64,000 nt of DNA from Methylorubrum rhodinum (GCF_014199935.1 NZ_JACHOP010000005.1:244045-308044); one strand, 5' to 3'. Shown: positions 22,601-31,990, numbered from the stretch's first letter. Translations and numbers: made by a program. The notes: generated by a model not told the origin, from the letters alone.

Positions 22601-23593
22601 ATGGGTCTGCTGGTCGACGGGCAGTGGCGGGATCAGTGGTACGACACCGCCAAGACCGGCGGGCGCTTCGAGCGCTCGGCCTCCGCCTTCCGCAACTGGG
22701 TCACCGCCGACGGCCGGCCCGGCCCCTCGGGCGAGGGCGGCTTCGAGGGCGAGCCGGAGCGCTACCACCTCACCGTCTCGCTCGCCTGCCCCTGGGCCCA
22801 CCGCACCCTGATCGTGCGCGCGCTCAAAGGCCTGGAAGACGCGATCTCGGTCTCGGTGGTCTCACCGTACATGCGCGAGGAGGGTTGGGTGTTTCAGCCC
22901 GAATCCGAGGGCGGCGTGCCGGGCGCCACCGCCGACGCGCTGTTCGGTTCAAGGCGCGTCTACGAACTCTACCAGCGGGCCAAGCCCGACTATAGCGGCC
23001 GCGTCACCGTGCCGGTGCTGTGGGACCGCGAGCGGAACACCATCGTCTCGAACGAATCGGCCGAGATCATCCGCATGCTCAACGACGCCTTCGGGGCCGG
23101 CGAGCCGGACCTTTACCCGCAAGACCTCCGCGAGGAGATCGATGCGGTCAATGCCCGCGTCTACGACCGGGTCAACAACGGCGTCTACAAGGCGGGCTTC
23201 GCCACCAAGCAGGAGGCCTACGAGGACGCCTTCACCGCTCTGTTCGCCGAACTCGACGCGCTGGAGGAGCGGCTCGACGGCCGGCGCTACCTCTGCGGAT
23301 CGCGGCTCACCGAGGCCGACATCCGGCTGTTCACGACTCTGGTGCGGTTCGACGCGGTCTATGTCGGCCACTTCAAGTGCAACCGCCGCCGGATCGCCGA
23401 CTACCCGAACCTGTCGAATTACCTGCGCGACCTCTACGCCCTTCCGGGCGTGGCCCCGACGGTAAATCTCGAGCACATCAAGCGCCACTATTACGGCAGC
23501 CACCCGACCATCAACCCGACCGGCATCGTGCCGCTGGGGCCCGAACTCGACTTCGCTGCGCCCAACGATCGCGCCCTGCGCTTCGGCGCTTGA
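22601..23593 (+). CDS. Glutathionyl-hydroquinone reductase (xi-class glutathione transferase)
   Basis: A 330-residue protein with the catalytic CPWAHR motif (Cys63 in LACPWAHRTLIVRA), a thioredoxin-like N-domain and an all-helical C-domain (EADIRLFTTLVRFDAVYVGH, NLSNYLRDLYALPGV), the pattern of YqjG/PcpF-type enzymes. They reduce glutathionyl-hydroquinones and use glutathione. Length fits the family. The ATG at 22601 follows a long leader with no other start giving the conserved N-terminus. Confidence 0.92.
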   Translation: MGLLVDGQWRDQWYDTAKTGGRFERSASAFRNWVTADGRPGPSGEGGFEGEPERYHLTVSLACPWAHRTLIVRALKGLEDAISVSVVSPYMREEGWVFQPESEGGVPGATADALFGSRRVYELYQRAKPDYSGRVTVPVLWDRERNTIVSNESAEIIRMLNDAFGAGEPDLYPQDLREEIDAVNARVYDRVNNGVYKAGFATKQEAYEDAFTALFAELDALEERLDGRRYLCGSRLTEADIRLFTTLVRFDAVYVGHFKCNRRRIADYPNLSNYLRDLYALPGVAPTVNLEHIKRHYYGSHPTINPTGIVPLGPELDFAAPNDRALRFGA

Positions 23594-23657
23594 AGCCGGG
23601 GCGGCGCGCCCGAGAATCCAGGCCAACAATGACGGCCGAACCGGAGGAAACCGAACC

Positions 23658-24167
23658 ATGACGACCCGCGCCGCCCCCATCTTCGCCCTTCTCGGTGCGC
23701 TCGCCGCCGGCCCGGCCGCGGCGCAGCAGGGGGCCGAGATCAAGATGACCGGCCAGTGCGAGCGGCTGGTGATCGGCGGACAGGACATCACCCAGAACTG
23801 CAAGGAGCAGCTCGTCAACACGGTCACCCGCGGGCGCACCACCTTCGACTTCGCCGCCTGGGACGGACAGACCCTGAGCTTCAGCGGCGCGGGCGCCCAG
23901 CACGAGGCCACCGAGGAGACCGAGCAGCTCCAGCCGATCAGCCTCGTCGTAGCGGGCATGAAGAACGCCGAGGGCATCGTGCGCAGCCCGTCCCCCGCGG
24001 TCGGCGCCTGCCGCTTCTCCGCGCCGCAGCCGGGAAAGACCCAGATCGCCTGTGAGGCGACCTCGCAGGGCAAGACCTATGCGGGCACCTTCATCACGGA
24101 CGTCAAAACGGATTCGAAGGCCGGCGGCGACGGCACGAAGGACGCGAAGGAGGGCGTGAAGCCCTGA
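23658..24167 (+). CDS. Exported hypothetical protein with three cysteines
   Basis: A 169-residue protein with signal peptide (IFALLGALAAGPAAAQQ) and a beta-rich body with Cys in MTGQCERLVIGG, TQNCKEQLVN, VGACRFSAP and IACEATS, likely two disulfides. The C-terminus is Lys/Asp-rich. No family recognised. It follows the glutathione-transferase gene by 64 bases with its own GGAGGA site; both might be one transcript. Confidence 0.7.
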   Translation: MTTRAAPIFALLGALAAGPAAAQQGAEIKMTGQCERLVIGGQDITQNCKEQLVNTVTRGRTTFDFAAWDGQTLSFSGAGAQHEATEETEQLQPISLVVAGMKNAEGIVRSPSPAVGACRFSAPQPGKTQIACEATSQGKTYAGTFITDVKTDSKAGGDGTKDAKEGVKP

Positions 24168-24279
24168 GCGGGACACGCCGCCCGCGCGCCCGAAAACCGC
24201 TGGTCAGGCCGGGGCCCAGGCCCCATGTAGCGCGTGCGATGCAACGCACGCGACTCGCGTTTTCGACACTGAGGGCTCC

Positions 24280-25200
24280 ATGCTCGACGCCAACCCTGCC
24301 GGTGCCCTTGCCGGTGCTCCTGCCGCCGCCGGCCTGATCAAGGACACCACCACCGCGGGGTTCCGGCAGGACGTTATCGCCGAGTCGATGAACCAGCCGG
24401 TCATCGTCGATTTCTGGGCGCCCTGGTGCGGCCCCTGCAAGCAGCTCACGCCCGTCCTCGAGAAGGTCGTGAACGCGGCGGGCGGCCGGGTGAAGCTCGC
24501 CAAGCTCAACATCGACGAACATCCGGGCGTGTGGCAGCAGATCGGCCAGCAGCTCGGGCTGCAATCGATTCCCGCCGTGATCGCGATCGACCGCGGCCGG
24601 CCGGTGGACGCCTTCATGGGCGCGGTGCCGGAATCGGAAGTGCGCGCCTTCGTCGATCGCCTCGCCGGCCCGTCCGAGATCGACCAGATCCTCGAAGAGG
24701 CCGCCGCGGTGGCCTCCGCCGGCGACCTCGCCTCGGCATCCGAGCTTTACGCCGCCGTGCTGCGCGAGGAGCCGGCCAACCTCAAGGCCATCGCCGGGCT
24801 CGCCAAGACCCAGCTCGAACTCGGCGAGACCGAGAACGCGCGCCAAGTGCTCGCGATGGTGCCCGCCGACAAGGCCGACGACGCGACGTTGGCCGGCGTG
24901 CGCGCCGCCCTCGAACTCGCCGACCAGGCCGAGAGCCTGGGCGACCTCGCCGGCCTCCAGAAGCGGATCGAGGCCGACCCCAACGACCATCAGGCCCGGT
25001 TCGACCTCGCGCTGGGCCTCAACGCCGCGGGCAAGCGCGACGAGGCCGTGGACCAGCTCGTCGCCATCGCGCGGGCCGACCGCACGTGGAACGAGGACGC
25101 GGCCCGCAAGCAGCTGCTCCAGTTCTTCGAGGCCTGGGGCCTGATGGACCCGGCCGCGATCCGCGGGCGCCGCCAGCTCTCGACGATCCTGTTCTCGTGA
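24280..25200 (+). CDS. cnoX: Thioredoxin-domain protein with TPR-like tail (CnoX/YbbN-like)
   Basis: A 306-residue protein: thioredoxin fold with the intact WAPWCGPCKQ motif (Cys50, Cys53) and cis-Pro (SIPAVIAIDRG), then a helical TPR-like region from about residue 140 (SELYAAVLREEPANLKAIAG, RFDLALGLNAAGKRDEAVDQ). This is the architecture of CnoX, a chaperone-redoxin that hands clients to GroEL/DnaK. E. coli CnoX has lost the CXXC motif, whereas this one keeps it and should be redox active. Followed at 34 bases by a LON-domain gene, consistent with a protein-quality operon. Confidence 0.88.
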   Translation: MLDANPAGALAGAPAAAGLIKDTTTAGFRQDVIAESMNQPVIVDFWAPWCGPCKQLTPVLEKVVNAAGGRVKLAKLNIDEHPGVWQQIGQQLGLQSIPAVIAIDRGRPVDAFMGAVPESEVRAFVDRLAGPSEIDQILEEAAAVASAGDLASASELYAAVLREEPANLKAIAGLAKTQLELGETENARQVLAMVPADKADDATLAGVRAALELADQAESLGDLAGLQKRIEADPNDHQARFDLALGLNAAGKRDEAVDQLVAIARADRTWNEDAARKQLLQFFEAWGLMDPAAIRGRRQLSTILFS

Positions 25201-25234
25201 CCGCGCGACGCCCCATCGGCGCGCAGGGGAGACG

Positions 25235-25909
25235 TTGATGAGTGCGCAGACGAGCCTCAAGTCTCCGGCGGATTGCCCGGCGGTGATCCCGGTCTTCCCG
25301 CTGCCCGGCGCTCTGCTGCTGCCGCGGGGGCAGATGCCGCTCAACATCTTCGAGCCGCGCTACCTCGCCATGATCGACGACGCTTTGCGCACCGACCGGA
25401 TCATCGGCATGATCCAGCCGGACGCGGAGGGCAGCGGCTCAGCCATGGCGCCGAAACTCTACCGGGTCGGCTGCGCCGGCCGGATCAGCCAGTTCGCTGA
25501 GACCGGCGACGGGCGCTACCTGATCTCGCTCACGGGGGTCAGCCGCTTCCGGGTCGAGAGCGAGCTCGCCGTCACCACCGCCTATCGCCGCTGCCACGTC
25601 TCCTACGACGCCTTCGCCAGCGATTTCGAGCCGCGGGCCGGCGAGGAGGCGGTGGACCGCGCGGGCGTGCTCCAGGCCCTGCGCCGCTTCGTCGAGGCCA
25701 ACGAGCTGCAGGTCGACTGGTCGGGGATCGAGGAGGCGCCCAACGAAGCCCTCGTCAACGCGCTCTGCATGATGAGCCCGTTCGGCGTGCGCGAGAAGCA
25801 GGCGATGCTGGAAGCCGCCGACCTCAAGACCCGCGCCGAGGTGCTGGTCGCGGTGACAGAGATGGAACTGGTGCGCTCCAGCGGCGGCTCGGAGCCGACC
25901 CTTCAGTAG
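25235..25909 (+). CDS. LON substrate-binding domain protein
   Basis: A 224-residue protein made of the Lon N-terminal domain only ([59 protein letters not shown]), with no AAA+ or protease part. Such free-standing proteins are common in alphaproteobacteria; their role in proteolysis or ribosome-linked processes is unproven. It lies between the thioredoxin-TPR gene and the Trm112-like gene on one strand. Confidence 0.9.
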   Translation: MMSAQTSLKSPADCPAVIPVFPLPGALLLPRGQMPLNIFEPRYLAMIDDALRTDRIIGMIQPDAEGSGSAMAPKLYRVGCAGRISQFAETGDGRYLISLTGVSRFRVESELAVTTAYRRCHVSYDAFASDFEPRAGEEAVDRAGVLQALRRFVEANELQVDWSGIEEAPNEALVNALCMMSPFGVREKQAMLEAADLKTRAEVLVAVTEMELVRSSGGSEPTLQ

Positions 25910-25982
25910 ACCTTTTGCCGTGGAGGCCCGGGCCTGTTCCGGCTATGGGCCGACGTTTCGTACCCTCAACCCGGAAGGCATC

Positions 25983-26189
25983 ATGTCCGACAGCGCTGTC
26001 CCCCCCGTCGAGGCGACCCGGGTCGATCCCCGCCTGCTCGAACTTCTGGTCTGTCCACTGACCAAGGAGGCGCTCGAATACGACGCGGCCCGCGAGGAGC
26101 TGATCAGCCGCTCGGCCAAGCTCGCCTATCCGATCCGCGACGGCATCCCGATCATGCTGCCGGAAGAGGCGCGCTCGCTCGCCGAATAA
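25983..26189 (+). CDS. Trm112-like small protein
   Basis: A 68-residue protein with [20 protein letters not shown] and the C-terminal [14 protein letters not shown] motif of the Trm112/YcaR family. The second CxxC of zinc-binding members is missing; only one Cys (VCPLTK) is present, which is usual for proteobacterial forms. Related proteins activate methyltransferases. The ATG at 25983 was chosen because the upstream extension lacks homology-like features. Confidence 0.88.
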   Translation: MSDSAVPPVEATRVDPRLLELLVCPLTKEALEYDAAREELISRSAKLAYPIRDGIPIMLPEEARSLAE

Positions 26190-26276
26190 GGGCGTCGGTC
26201 CGCCGGTCGCGTGCGCTGCGGGTTTCACGGGCCGCCGTCCGCTCGTCTCGAGGCGTCCCGCAAGAGCGGTCGACAA

Positions 26277-26312
26277 GAAAGGGGCGCCCGGCTCGCGCCG
26301 GACGCCCCTTTC
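26277..26312. terminator. Bidirectional terminator hairpin
   Basis: A 16-base-pair stem with one mismatch (GAAAGGGGCGCCCGGC, loop TCGC, GCCGGACGCCCCTTTC) between the convergent Trm112-like and Tim44-like genes. Confidence 0.8.
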
Positions 26313-26329
26313 CGTCAGTTCCAAAAAAC

Positions 26330-27316
26330 TCAGCGGCCCTGCTGGATCGCCGAGAGGATCCACGGTCCCTTCGGCTCGCGCAGGAAGGTCCAGAACTCCT
26401 TGGCCTCCTGGGCGCCGTTCTCGACGTGGCGGTTGGTGGCCCGCTCGAACACCTCGTCGCGCAGGGAGAAGCGCATGGCGACGGTGGCGTATTCCACCGG
26501 GCCCTCGCGCCACGCCTCCGACAGGTCGCCCTGAAGCAGCTTCACGTCGGAGATGCGGTTGACCACGCCGCGGGCGGCGTTGGCGCGCAGCTCCTCCTCG
26601 AAGTAGCCGACCATCTCCGGCGTCACGAGGCGGCGCAAGGCGGCGACGTCCTCACGTCCGTAGGCGCCCTGGACCTCGGTGAGGCTGCGCTCGAACGCCT
26701 GGAAGTCGTCCGGCTGCACTTGGATCGGCTGCGGGCGGGCGCCGCCCGCGAGGCCGCCGCCCATCGGGTTCATCCCGCCGGCCATGCCGCCGCCCATCAT
26801 GCCGCCCTGGGGCGGGGTGTTCTGCCGGTCGAGGCCGGAGCGGGCGTAAGGGGCGTTGCCGGCCATGGCCGGCTGCGCGCCCTCGCGGCGACGGCGGAAG
26901 AAGCGCACCGCGAACATGATAAGAAGCGCGATCAGGCCGACCTGGAGGATCAGGCCGAGGAACGAGGCGATGCCGCCCAGGCCTCCGGAGAAGCCGGCGC
27001 CGAGCAGCGCGCCAATCAGGCCGGCGCCGAGCAGGCCCGCCATGAAGCCGCCGCCGAAGCGCGGGCGGTTCTGGGCCGCCATGCCGGGATTGGTCATGCC
27101 GGGGCTCGGGCTCGTCTGCGAGCGCTGCATCGGCGCGCCCATCGTGCCCGGCGAGGTCGCCGTGCCGGCGGGCGGAGCATAGGTCTTCGAGCCGCGGGAG
27201 CCGAAGCTCGATCCGCCGCCGCCCGGCCGCGCATCGACGGCCGGTGCCGCGACGGCGAGCGAGGCCACGAGCGCGAGGAGGGTCACGACGCGCTTGGCGC
27301 GCGGGGAGGAAGCCAT
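26330..27316 (-). CDS. Tim44-like domain membrane protein
   Basis: A 328-residue protein: signal or anchor (LLALVASLAVAAPAVDA), a low-complexity Gly/Pro/Met linker, one or two hydrophobic segments near residues 90-145 (FMAGLLGAGLIGALLGAG, GLILQVGLIALLIMFAVRFF) followed by RRRREG, then a second Gly/Met-rich linker and a Tim44-like domain at about 200-325 (DDFQAFERSLTEVQGAYGRE, EFWTFLREPKGPWILSAIQQ). The bacterial Tim44-like proteins are bound to the inner membrane; their role is not well defined. Complete. Confidence 0.9.
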   Translation of the reverse strand: MASSPRAKRVVTLLALVASLAVAAPAVDARPGGGGSSFGSRGSKTYAPPAGTATSPGTMGAPMQRSQTSPSPGMTNPGMAAQNRPRFGGGFMAGLLGAGLIGALLGAGFSGGLGGIASFLGLILQVGLIALLIMFAVRFFRRRREGAQPAMAGNAPYARSGLDRQNTPPQGGMMGGGMAGGMNPMGGGLAGGARPQPIQVQPDDFQAFERSLTEVQGAYGREDVAALRRLVTPEMVGYFEEELRANAARGVVNRISDVKLLQGDLSEAWREGPVEYATVAMRFSLRDEVFERATNRHVENGAQEAKEFWTFLREPKGPWILSAIQQGR

Positions 27317-27424
27317 CGGTTGAACCTCGGGTCACCATCTTGAGAGCAGGCGGAAAGCGCCCTCTCGTAGATGGGGACGGGCGAGACGGGTTTTTAGTCC
27401 GCTTCCACCGTACTGAGGCGGGTT

Positions 27425-28504
27425 TCATCCCGCCGCCGGGAAGACGAGGCGCACGGTGGCCCCCTCGCCGGGGCGGCTGTCGAGGGAGATGGTGCCGTTC
27501 TGGCGCTTCATCAGCCCGTGGACGATGGCGAGCCCGGCCCCGCGCCCGGCCTCGCGGGTGGTGGCGAAGGGGGCGAGCGCCCGCGCCTGCATCTCCGGCG
27601 ACAGGCCATGGCCGGTATCCGAGACCGTGACGGCGACGGCGCCCGCGTCCGGCCGCTGCAGGGTGCGGTCGCCGGGCTCGATCGCGAACAGGCGGATGGT
27701 GACGGTGCCGTCTCCCGCCATCGCCTCGCAGGCATTGGCCAGGATGTGGCCGAGCGCCAGCTCGACCTGGCTCGGGTTGCACAGGGCCGGCGGCAGGTCT
27801 TGGGGAATCGACAGGTCGAGTCGGACGCGCGGCGGCAGGCTCGGGCGCAGCCGGTCGAGGACCGTCCGCACCGCCTCCCCGAGATCGACCGGGCGCAGGT
27901 CCGGCGCGATGCGGCGGGAATGGGCCAGCAATTGCCGCGTCAGCACCGCGGCGCGCTCGGAGGCCTCGGTCGAGCGGGTGACGGCGCGCTGGATGAACGG
28001 CTCCTGCCGGTCGCCCAGCCGGCGCTTGAGCCCGTCGATGTAGCCGATCAGGATCTGGAGGAAGTTGTTGAACTCGTGGGCGACGCTGTTGGTGAGCAGC
28101 CCCAGGGCCTCGCGCTGCCGCGACAGGGCGAGCGCCCCTTCGGCCTCGCGGCAGCGGGTGATGTCGACGATCTGGCCGAGGAAGCGACGGGGTTCGCCCG
28201 GCAGCGGAACGACGAAGACCTCGCCCCAGAACGAGGCGCCGCCCTTGCGCCCGAACAGCAGCTCGACATGGACCTCCTCGCCCCGGCCGAGGGCCTCGCG
28301 GAGCGGCGACCAGCCGGCATGGTCGGCGTGCCGGCATTCGAGCGCGGCGAGCGGCCGGCCGATCAGGTCGGCCTCCGAAAAACCCGTCAGCGCGAGCAGC
28401 GCCGGGTTGGCGGCACGGATCGCCGCGCCGCCCTCGCCCGCCTCGATCAGCAGGGAAGGCAGCGGCAGGAGCGCCGGAAGAGCGTCCTCGGGAAGCGCGG
28501 TCAT
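27425..28504 (-). CDS. PAS-domain sensor histidine kinase
   Basis: A 359-residue protein: PAS domain at about 15-115 (LIEAGEGGAAIRAANPALLA, SFWGEVFVVPLPGEPRRFLG), dimerisation/phosphoacceptor helix with His143 in NSVAHEFNNFLQILIGYIDG, and an HATPase domain (NACEAMAGDGTV, VSDTGHGLSPE, GRGAGLAIVHGLMKRQNG). No transmembrane segment, so it senses in the cytoplasm. The NNxLQ form of the H-box belongs to the NtrB-like/hybrid group, yet there is no receiver domain and no response-regulator gene beside it: an orphan kinase. Confidence 0.9.
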   Translation of the reverse strand: MTALPEDALPALLPLPSLLIEAGEGGAAIRAANPALLALTGFSEADLIGRPLAALECRHADHAGWSPLREALGRGEEVHVELLFGRKGGASFWGEVFVVPLPGEPRRFLGQIVDITRCREAEGALALSRQREALGLLTNSVAHEFNNFLQILIGYIDGLKRRLGDRQEPFIQRAVTRSTEASERAAVLTRQLLAHSRRIAPDLRPVDLGEAVRTVLDRLRPSLPPRVRLDLSIPQDLPPALCNPSQVELALGHILANACEAMAGDGTVTIRLFAIEPGDRTLQRPDAGAVAVTVSDTGHGLSPEMQARALAPFATTREAGRGAGLAIVHGLMKRQNGTISLDSRPGEGATVRLVFPAAG

Positions 28505-28616
28505 GCGGGCGTGGCTGCCGAAAGCCGGGCCGCGGGAGCCCTGGAAGCCCGATCGATAGCGGCTTTGGCCGCGCGCCGATACCACCCGGCGGCATCGCGC
28601 CGGGTTCCGGGGCGCC

Positions 28617-29207
28617 TCAGCGCTGCCCGCGGGCCGACTTGGTTTCGGCGACCTTGGGGTCCGGCGCCTTGCTCGCCGCTTCGACGGAGAGTTCGCAGGT
28701 GTCCTGTTTGCGGGCGAGGCAGGCGCGGATCGTATCGACCATCCGCTCGAGTTCCGGATAGGGCTGCCACGGACCGCTGCTGCAGGTGGTCCGATCATCG
28801 GTCAACCGGGTCTTGATCAAGACGCGCTTTTCCTTGGAGAAAATGCTCCCCTCGAGCGACGCCGTGAAGCAGCGGCGTTTCGGTTCGTTCCGGTTCATCA
28901 ACGACATTACGTTCCCGAAGTCGGAGCCGCGCGCCTTCTCTTCCCGAACCGGGAAACGGACGTAGAACGTGTCCGCCGAAATCGGTTCGACCTCCGCCGG
29001 GCCGGCTGCATCCGTCATGTACTGCTTGACGATGCGGGCGGCGACTTGCGCGCGCAGGTTCGACGACCCCGGCTCGGCGGCCGCGGGCGGCAGCGAGGCC
29101 GGGACGGCACCCCCCGGCACGGCGGATTGCGGCGCCATCGTCGATTGGCAGGCCGCGAGACAGGACGCGATCAGGACGAGGAAAACGAGACGGGGAACGG
29201 CACGCAT
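28617..29207 (-). CDS. Hypothetical lipoprotein
   Basis: A 196-residue protein with a lipobox (LVLIASCLAAC, Cys20 as the lipidated residue), an Ala/Pro-rich linker, and a globular domain of unknown type with three or four Cys (KRRCFTASLE, TTCSSGPW, RACLARKQDTCELS). The start at 29207 puts the lipobox at the right distance. No family recognised. Stands alone on the minus strand between the histidine kinase and the first LapG-like gene. Confidence 0.72.
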   Translation of the reverse strand: MRAVPRLVFLVLIASCLAACQSTMAPQSAVPGGAVPASLPPAAAEPGSSNLRAQVAARIVKQYMTDAAGPAEVEPISADTFYVRFPVREEKARGSDFGNVMSLMNRNEPKRRCFTASLEGSIFSKEKRVLIKTRLTDDRTTCSSGPWQPYPELERMVDTIRACLARKQDTCELSVEAASKAPDPKVAETKSARGQR

Positions 29208-29365
29208 GATCGTCGGGGCCCACGGCAACTCAGGATTGAGGCCTGAGGGCTATCCGCCACCGGTTCGCACGCCAAGACCGGAAAGGGGCGCGCCGCTCCG
29301 AAACGCGGTCGCTGTGCCGCCGCGACCACACCGTCCGTCGTCCGGTCGGTCGAGCGCCGAAACGA

Positions 29366-30055
29366 TCAGCGGTTCGCGGTCGTGACCGGCGAGGCGCCGT
29401 TGTTGAGGGTGACCCAGGCCTTGCCGTCCTGGCCCTCGCGCTTGACGAAGGAGTAGCCGGTGCGCTGCCAGGGCAGCACCGCGTTGGTCTTGTTGTCGAG
29501 GATCAGGTCGCCCCGGTCGGTGCGCACCATCAGCACCGCGTGGCCCTCGCCGATCTCGTCGATCACCACGGTCATCCGCAGGGCGCGGCGCGGCAGGCGG
29601 CGCTCGATCAGCATCCGGCGCTTGAGGAGCTGGATGTCCTCGCAATCGCCGAAGCCGTCGTCCGGAAAATCCCAGCGGTCGACGACGTTCCAGTGCGCCG
29701 CATCGGTGATCGGCTTGATGCGGGCGTTGACCCGCCGGTTGACGCTGGTGAGCGCCTGCCACACGGCGGGCGTCAGGGTGACGAGCGCCGGCTCGGAGAC
29801 GTCGACCGCGCATTCGGCCGGATGGCGGGTGCAGAAGTCGTTCCAGGCGGCGACGGGCCGGGCGGGCGCGCCCTGCTCGGCGGCGGTGCCGGTCTCGGGG
29901 AGCGAGGCGACGGTCTGGGCTTGGGTCGAGGCGCCGCCGAGAAGCAGGATGGCGCCGACCAGCGACAGGTGGGCCGCCCGGCGCAGGCGTTGGCCCAGCA
30001 CCCCGCGGGAGAACGCCGATCCGTCGCCGACGCCCCGAAGCACCGCGTACCGCAT
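29366..30055 (-). CDS. Bacterial transglutaminase-like cysteine proteinase (LapG-like), copy 1
   Basis: A 229-residue exported protein: signal segment (LSLVGAILLLGGASTQAQ), then a BTLCP domain with the triad Cys138 (GFGDCEDIQLLKRR), His172 (GEGHAVLMVRTD) and Asp187 (LILDNKTNAV). LapG of this family cleaves a large surface adhesin under control of c-di-GMP. No LapD or LapA gene is beside it. It is followed on the same strand, 209 bases upstream, by a paralogue with the same triad and the same C-terminal ASPVTTANR. Confidence 0.87.
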   Translation of the reverse strand: MRYAVLRGVGDGSAFSRGVLGQRLRRAAHLSLVGAILLLGGASTQAQTVASLPETGTAAEQGAPARPVAAWNDFCTRHPAECAVDVSEPALVTLTPAVWQALTSVNRRVNARIKPITDAAHWNVVDRWDFPDDGFGDCEDIQLLKRRMLIERRLPRRALRMTVVIDEIGEGHAVLMVRTDRGDLILDNKTNAVLPWQRTGYSFVKREGQDGKAWVTLNNGASPVTTANR

Positions 30056-30264
30056 GGCCGACCGTCCTGCCGCCCCCGTTTCACGGCGAAGCTTGCACGC
30101 GTCCGCGCCGGGCTCAAGACGAAAATGAAGGAATGATGAAGCGCCGACGGCGCTTTCCCGTGTCGCAGCGAGACATCCTCGCGCGGGCTGGCAATCGGGC
30201 CACACCGGTGCCTTCCCCTCTCGGTTCATGCGGTGTCGATCCCGACCGAGGGTCGGGATCCTCG

Positions 30265-30924
30265 TCACCGGTTGGCGGTGGTGACCGGCGAGCTGGCGCC
30301 GCCCAGCGAGACCCATGCCAGGGCGTCCTGGCCCTCGCGCTTGATGAAGACGTAGCCGGTCTCGTGCCACGCGGTGACCGCGCTGGTCTTGTTGTCGAGC
30401 ACGTAGTCGCCGCGGTCGGTGACCAAGGTGAGCACGGCGTGGCCCTCGCCCTTCTCGTCGATCACCACCGTCATCCGCATGGCGCGCCGGGGCAGGCCGG
30501 ATTCGGCGAGCAGGCGCCGCTTCAGGAGCTGAAAATCCTCGCAATCGCCCGAGCCGTCCTCGGCGAGGTCCCAGCGGTCGGGGCGGCCCCAATGCTCCTG
30601 GTCGGTGACCGGGCGGATCTGCCGGTTCACCCGTCGGTTCACCGAGACGATCGTGGACCAGACCGCCGGGGTCAGCGCGATGCGGGCGGGCTCGGCGCGG
30701 TCGAAGGCGCACTCATTGGGGTAGGAGCGGCAGAAATCGGTCCAGGCCAGGATCGGCCGGGCCTCGGCGCCGGGCGTGAGGCCGGCGCTGGCGGAGGGCA
30801 AGGCGGAGGGAAGAGCGGCCAGGGTCTGCGCCTGGGCGGCACCGATGAGACCGGCGCCGAAGGCCAGGGCGGCGAGCGCCGTCCTCAGTCCGGCCTTGAG
30901 AGATCCCGTTTCGGCGTTGCGCAT
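30265..30924 (-). CDS. Bacterial transglutaminase-like cysteine proteinase (LapG-like), copy 2
   Basis: A 219-residue exported protein, paralogous to the product encoded at 29366-30055. Signal segment ALAFGAGLIGAAQAQ; triad Cys128 (GSGDCEDFQLLKRR), His162 (GEGHAVLTLVTD), Asp177 (YVLDNKTSAV). Between the two copies the stretch MRMTVVIDE and the C-terminus ASxPVTTANR are nearly identical while the N-terminal 60 residues differ. Two active-looking copies side by side suggest two adhesin substrates or division of labour; the latter is inference. Confidence 0.87.
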   Translation of the reverse strand: MRNAETGSLKAGLRTALAALAFGAGLIGAAQAQTLAALPSALPSASAGLTPGAEARPILAWTDFCRSYPNECAFDRAEPARIALTPAVWSTIVSVNRRVNRQIRPVTDQEHWGRPDRWDLAEDGSGDCEDFQLLKRRLLAESGLPRRAMRMTVVIDEKGEGHAVLTLVTDRGDYVLDNKTSAVTAWHETGYVFIKREGQDALAWVSLGGASSPVTTANR

Positions 30925-31239
30925 GGCGGCTGTCCTTCGAACGAGGCCAGGATGTCGCCGCACCCCCTCCGCCGCGCTGAAGCCGATGCGCGCAATTTTA
31001 TCGATTCGCCGCCCACGGCCACGCTCCAACCGGAAGGGCGAACCGGGGCTCAGGGGCGACCGGCGAATCCGCGCTGTCGCATTAGGGGCAGGGAAACCCT
31101 GTGGGCCGCGGTCGCGCGGTCGACGCGAAAACGACGAAGGCCCGCGCGCGATGCGGGGCATCGCGGGCGGGCGATTCGTTCGCGTGGGGCAGGCAGCGCC
31201 GCCGTCCGGCGGAGGGCCGGGTGCCGGCTCTGACGCCGT
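30925..31239. other. Intergenic region without recognised feature
   Basis: 315 bases upstream of the second LapG-like gene and downstream of the PilZ gene. It must hold the promoter of the protease gene; no reading frame, repeat or clear terminator was recognised. Confidence 0.5.
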
Positions 31240-31851
31240 TCAGAGCGTGATGCCCTCGTGGAAGCGGTCGGGGGAGATCGGCAGCATGAACTGGGCGCCG
31301 ATGCCGCCTTCGAAGTAGCGCACCACCCGGCCCGGCGTGGAGCCGACCATCACGGCGGTGCCGATCGGCGGCGTCGTCGCGGTGGCGAGCGCCACGCCCG
31401 ACATCGAGATGTCGATCACGCGGGCCGGGATCATCCGGCCTCCGTCGAGCCGCAACTGGACTCCCGGATTGACCGGCACGAGGCGCTCATGGGTGCGTCC
31501 CTCGGGCAGTCCCAGATTCTCGCGGTTGGCCAGCCACATCAGCTGCGAGGCGATCTTCTCGCGCTTGCGCGGGGTGGCGTTGAGCCGCATCGCGAAGCCG
31601 TGCGGGGGATAGCGCGCGATCACGCCCTCCAGCCGACCGATCTGCTCCAGGTAGAGCACCACGCGCTCGCCGACGGCGCCGAGCACGGCGCAGGTCACCC
31701 GCACGCCGCCGGGGGACATGTCCACCGTCTGGCACGGATATTCGCGGCGGTCCGACAGCATGTAACGCCCGAGCAGCTCGGCGCGCACCCGCTGATGGCG
31801 CCGCTGGTCGACGACGCGGGCGGCGGTCTCGCTGTGGGAGAGCTCGGTCAT
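31240..31851 (-). CDS. Double PilZ-domain protein
   Basis: A 203-residue cytoplasmic protein with PilZ features: RRHQRVRAELLGRYMLSDRR (the RxxxR c-di-GMP motif), CQTVDMSPGGVRVTC (the DxSxxG motif), and a second, shorter PilZ-like unit (ARVIDISMSGVALAT). PilZ domains bind c-di-GMP and relay it to motility or surface functions. Its place next to two LapG-like proteases, themselves controlled by c-di-GMP in other bacteria, may be meaningful. Confidence 0.88.
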   Translation of the reverse strand: MTELSHSETAARVVDQRRHQRVRAELLGRYMLSDRREYPCQTVDMSPGGVRVTCAVLGAVGERVVLYLEQIGRLEGVIARYPPHGFAMRLNATPRKREKIASQLMWLANRENLGLPEGRTHERLVPVNPGVQLRLDGGRMIPARVIDISMSGVALATATTPPIGTAVMVGSTPGRVVRYFEGGIGAQFMLPISPDRFHEGITL

Positions 31852-31990
31852 GGCGGTCCGGCGGTCGAGAGATCAGACATCTCCGATCGATAGGTACCGC
31901 CGGCCGGGTTACGAAACACTTGCCTCGACCGCTCAGTCCCGTCGTAGTCGGGTCACAATCTGTTCCGAGGCCGCGGTTTCTTCACCCGGC

